From: Candidatus Bathyarchaeota archaeon
GTDB lineage: Archaea; Asgardarchaeota; Lokiarchaeia; Sigyniarchaeales; Sigyniarchaeaceae
Direction of reading: 5' to 3'
NCBI GenBank assembly: GCA_014729935.1
Contig: WJJB01000513.1
Location: 1 to 15,653, forward strand
Length of the DNA: 15,653 bases
In this document: in pieces, positions 13,970-15,653 of the stretch
Layout of the letters: each line of letters starts with the position of its first letter
Numbering within the stretch: the first letter of the stretch is position 1
Position numbers and translations under genes: made by a program
Notes under the pieces: generated by a model
Database searches by the model: none
Seen by the model: the letters and a program-made list of their open reading frames with translations, nothing else
What the model was told of the DNA's origin: nothing

Positions 13970-15514
13970 ATGGAAAGTACCCATCCTAATATCATTCTCA
14001 TCATGGTGGAGTCGTGGGATGGCAGGATCATGGGATGCCTTGGAAATCCCGCGTTGAAGGATGTCACGCCAAATATCGACGCACTCGCGAGGAACGGCGC
14101 TAATTTTTCCAATAATTACACTTCCCATCCGATATGCTGTCCAGCCCGTGCAAACATGTGGTCTGGACAATACACGTTCAGGTGCAAGAGCTGGAATAAT
14201 CACAAGGGTTTGGAACCAGGGACTCCAATCCTACCGGATCTTCTCGTGAGCCGCGGGGGATACAGGCTCGCGGCAAGAAGGAAGCCACGCATCGGGATTG
14301 GCAAGCATGATTACCTGTCCGGGGGCCACAGCCAGCAAAACCGGGTCACCGCGTGGACGGGATGCGCCAACATCCAGCTGCCGTCCTACATGCAAAAGGA
14401 ACCCATGGTGAAAAGGAATGGAGGCGAGAAATATCATGAAAAGGATTGGCACAGGGCGAAAAAAGCCATCAAGTTCCTGAAAAAACAGGCAAGGAGGCAG
14501 GAAAAGGGGAAAACCGATCCATTCTTCCTGTACTTGAGCTTGACGACCCCGCATCCACGGTTCAGGACATCAGATCACTGGCTCTCGAAAGTGAATGTTG
14601 ATGCCATTCAAATTCCTCCAAGGGATGAAGAAGTCCATCCCGTCTTCCAGTACCAGCGTATATCGAAAGATTGGCGACACGGCTTTTCACCACAAGCAGT
14701 GCGGAATACCAGGGCAATTTATTATGCAATGGTGGCGGAAACAGATGCAGTTATGGGTACTGTAATTGATGCCGTGGTAGGCCTGGGCTTGGAAGAGAAT
14801 ACCATCATCATTATCACCGCCGATCATGGCGAGAATAACATGGAACATCGCCTGTTCTACAAAATGAACATGTATGAATCAGCATCCAGGGTTCCACTCG
14901 TGATTGCTGGACCTGGCGTGAAACGTGGGCAGGTATGCAATCAGTTCACATCCACGGTCGACCTATATCCCACTATCTTGGATATGGCAGGAATTCCCGT
15001 GCAAGAGGTACCAAGGGTCTTGGATGGCCTGTCCATCGTCCCGATCATCAACGGAAACCACGATCAGTGGAGGGACCACGCATTTTCCATGTATACTGGC
15101 ACGGCCGCCAACACGTCCATGTTCATGATCCGTAGCGGGAAGTGGAAATACATCGCATATCCGGGATTCAAGCCACAATTGTTTAACTTGGAATCCGATC
15201 CTTGGGAAATTCATGATCTTACAAGCTCAAGTGGAGATATAACCAAGGAATTGGATGAAAAACTTCGATGTATAGTTGATTATGACCAAGTACATCGTGA
15301 ATGGCAGGCATATTGCAGGAAAGGTTTCATTGAATGGCGAGAGGCGGTCCGGGAGAAACCCGTGCGATTATTTGAATACGGTGCACGCATTTTGAAAGCT
15401 GACTACGAGCATGTCATGAAAAACACGTACAAGGGTTGGGCACCTGAACATTCCACCCAGCTTGAACGGTGGTTACAAGGTGCTGGACCGGCATCTAACG
15501 ATGAGGAGCCATGA
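13970..15514 (+). CDS. Type I sulfatase, arylsulfatase K-like (putative glucuronate-2-sulfatase)
   Basis: 514 residues from ATG 13970. The type I sulfatase signature C-x-P-x-R is CCPAR at 56-60; Cys56 would be converted to formylglycine. Other sites are the GK lysine (Lys112), Asp285-His286 (TADHGENNMEH), and the C-terminal 'GKWKYIAYPGFKPQLFNLESDP'. Several blocks match what I recall of animal arylsulfatase K, which removes 2-O-sulfate from glucuronate: 'S-PICCPxRAxMWSG', 'SWNNxKGLxP', 'DYxSGxHSxxNRVxAWT', 'YYAMxAETDAxxG', 'HRxFYKMxMYExSAxVPL' and the C-terminal 'LxxIxxYxxV' region. The resemblance covers the full length. Odd features: the first metal-ligand position reads ESWDGR, with Glu14 where Asp is usual. 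About 7 extra basic residues (100-107) precede the GK motif. There is no signal peptide although most sulfatases are exported. No formylglycine-generating enzyme is in the window. Confidence 0.88.
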   Translation: MESTHPNIILIMVESWDGRIMGCLGNPALKDVTPNIDALARNGANFSNNYTSHPICCPARANMWSGQYTFRCKSWNNHKGLEPGTPILPDLLVSRGGYRLAARRKPRIGIGKHDYLSGGHSQQNRVTAWTGCANIQLPSYMQKEPMVKRNGGEKYHEKDWHRAKKAIKFLKKQARRQEKGKTDPFFLYLSLTTPHPRFRTSDHWLSKVNVDAIQIPPRDEEVHPVFQYQRISKDWRHGFSPQAVRNTRAIYYAMVAETDAVMGTVIDAVVGLGLEENTIIIITADHGENNMEHRLFYKMNMYESASRVPLVIAGPGVKRGQVCNQFTSTVDLYPTILDMAGIPVQEVPRVLDGLSIVPIINGNHDQWRDHAFSMYTGTAANTSMFMIRSGKWKYIAYPGFKPQLFNLESDPWEIHDLTSSSGDITKELDEKLRCIVDYDQVHREWQAYCRKGFIEWREAVREKPVRLFEYGARILKADYEHVMKNTYKGWAPEHSTQLERWLQGAGPASNDEEP

Positions 15515-15653
15515 AGAAAAATGCCATATACTTTTACCCGTTTTCCGCCAGAAAGCCACGTCCTTTAGTTTAGCAGTATCGGGGGAACTTGATAATTATC
15601 ATCGACCACATTTTAATCCGGCTCCGACTAATATCTCGCTTCCCATTTCAAGC

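Noticed and set aside
14255..14300. Possible compensated frameshift in the sulfatase.
   Set aside because: Neither alternative frame gives a standard sulfatase sequence over this stretch, so an in-frame insertion is the simpler reading.
15511..15573. A 20-codon open frame overlapping the sulfatase stop (ATGA) with GGAG just upstream.
   Set aside because: The coupling signals look real, but the frame stops after 20 residues with no recognisable content. It may be chance or the remnant of a decayed gene.
15599..15652. Minus-strand open frame running in from the right edge (ends ILVGAGLKCGR).
   Set aside because: It could be the end of a convergent gene, but 17 codons are too few to judge.

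Overview
The window reads as chromosomal DNA of an archaeon, most likely an Asgard-type lineage. Three things support archaea. Several genes are preceded by TATA-like boxes at archaeal distances, and some starts look leaderless. One gene has the archaeal ribosome-binding sequence GGTGATC at ideal spacing. An Arf-family small GTPase is translationally coupled to a longin-like/winged-helix protein, a kind of protein repertoire best known from Asgard genomes. The species cannot be named from this sequence. There are no rRNA or tRNA genes, no CRISPR array and no insertion sequences, and no gap between genes exceeds 300 bp.

Left part (1-3257): the tail of a Gfo/Idh/MocA-type sugar oxidoreductase, a convergent zinc-ribbon membrane protein, and a divergent pair made of an exported purple-acid-phosphatase-like metallophosphoesterase and a six-helix membrane protein of unknown function. 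Centre-left (3523-6022): a TauE/SafE-type permease and a putative RNase H-fold protein diverge from one shared AT-rich promoter box, followed by a small beta-rich protein that may resemble the DUF6379 / C-glycoside deglycosidase beta-subunit family.

Centre (6236-11205): all minus-strand genes from metY through metX and metW, then, after about 110 bp, the Arf-like GTPase and the longin/winged-helix gene. The met genes form the direct-sulfhydrylation route: MetX activates homoserine and MetY adds sulfide to give homocysteine. MetW is the usual small methyltransferase-fold partner. Diverging from metY is a transcription regulator with an Xre-type helix-turn-helix and two CBS domains. The gap between them holds two adjacent palindromes built on TATTAC/GTAATA, which make a convincing operator. 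CBS pairs can bind S-adenosylmethionine, so this looks like a self-contained, ligand-sensing methionine switch.

Right part (11290-15514): a small conserved protein of unknown function, a YkgJ-type cysteine-cluster protein, then a probable pair made of an FG-GAP beta-propeller protein resembling family 11 rhamnogalacturonan lyases and a sulfatase that matches animal arylsulfatase K (glucuronate-2-sulfatase) along its whole length. Neither has a visible signal peptide, so they may act inside the cell on imported sulfated uronate-containing saccharides. Sulfur is a recurring theme (sulfatase, TauE/SafE, sulfhydrylase), as is sugar chemistry (Gfo/Idh/MocA, DUF6379-like, FG-GAP lyase-like, sulfatase), but whether these form one pathway is inference.

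The most noteworthy candidates for undescribed biology are the HTH-CBS/tandem-palindrome control of metYXW, the GTPase-longin/winged-helix pair, and the cytoplasmic arylsulfatase-K-like enzyme with its propeller partner.
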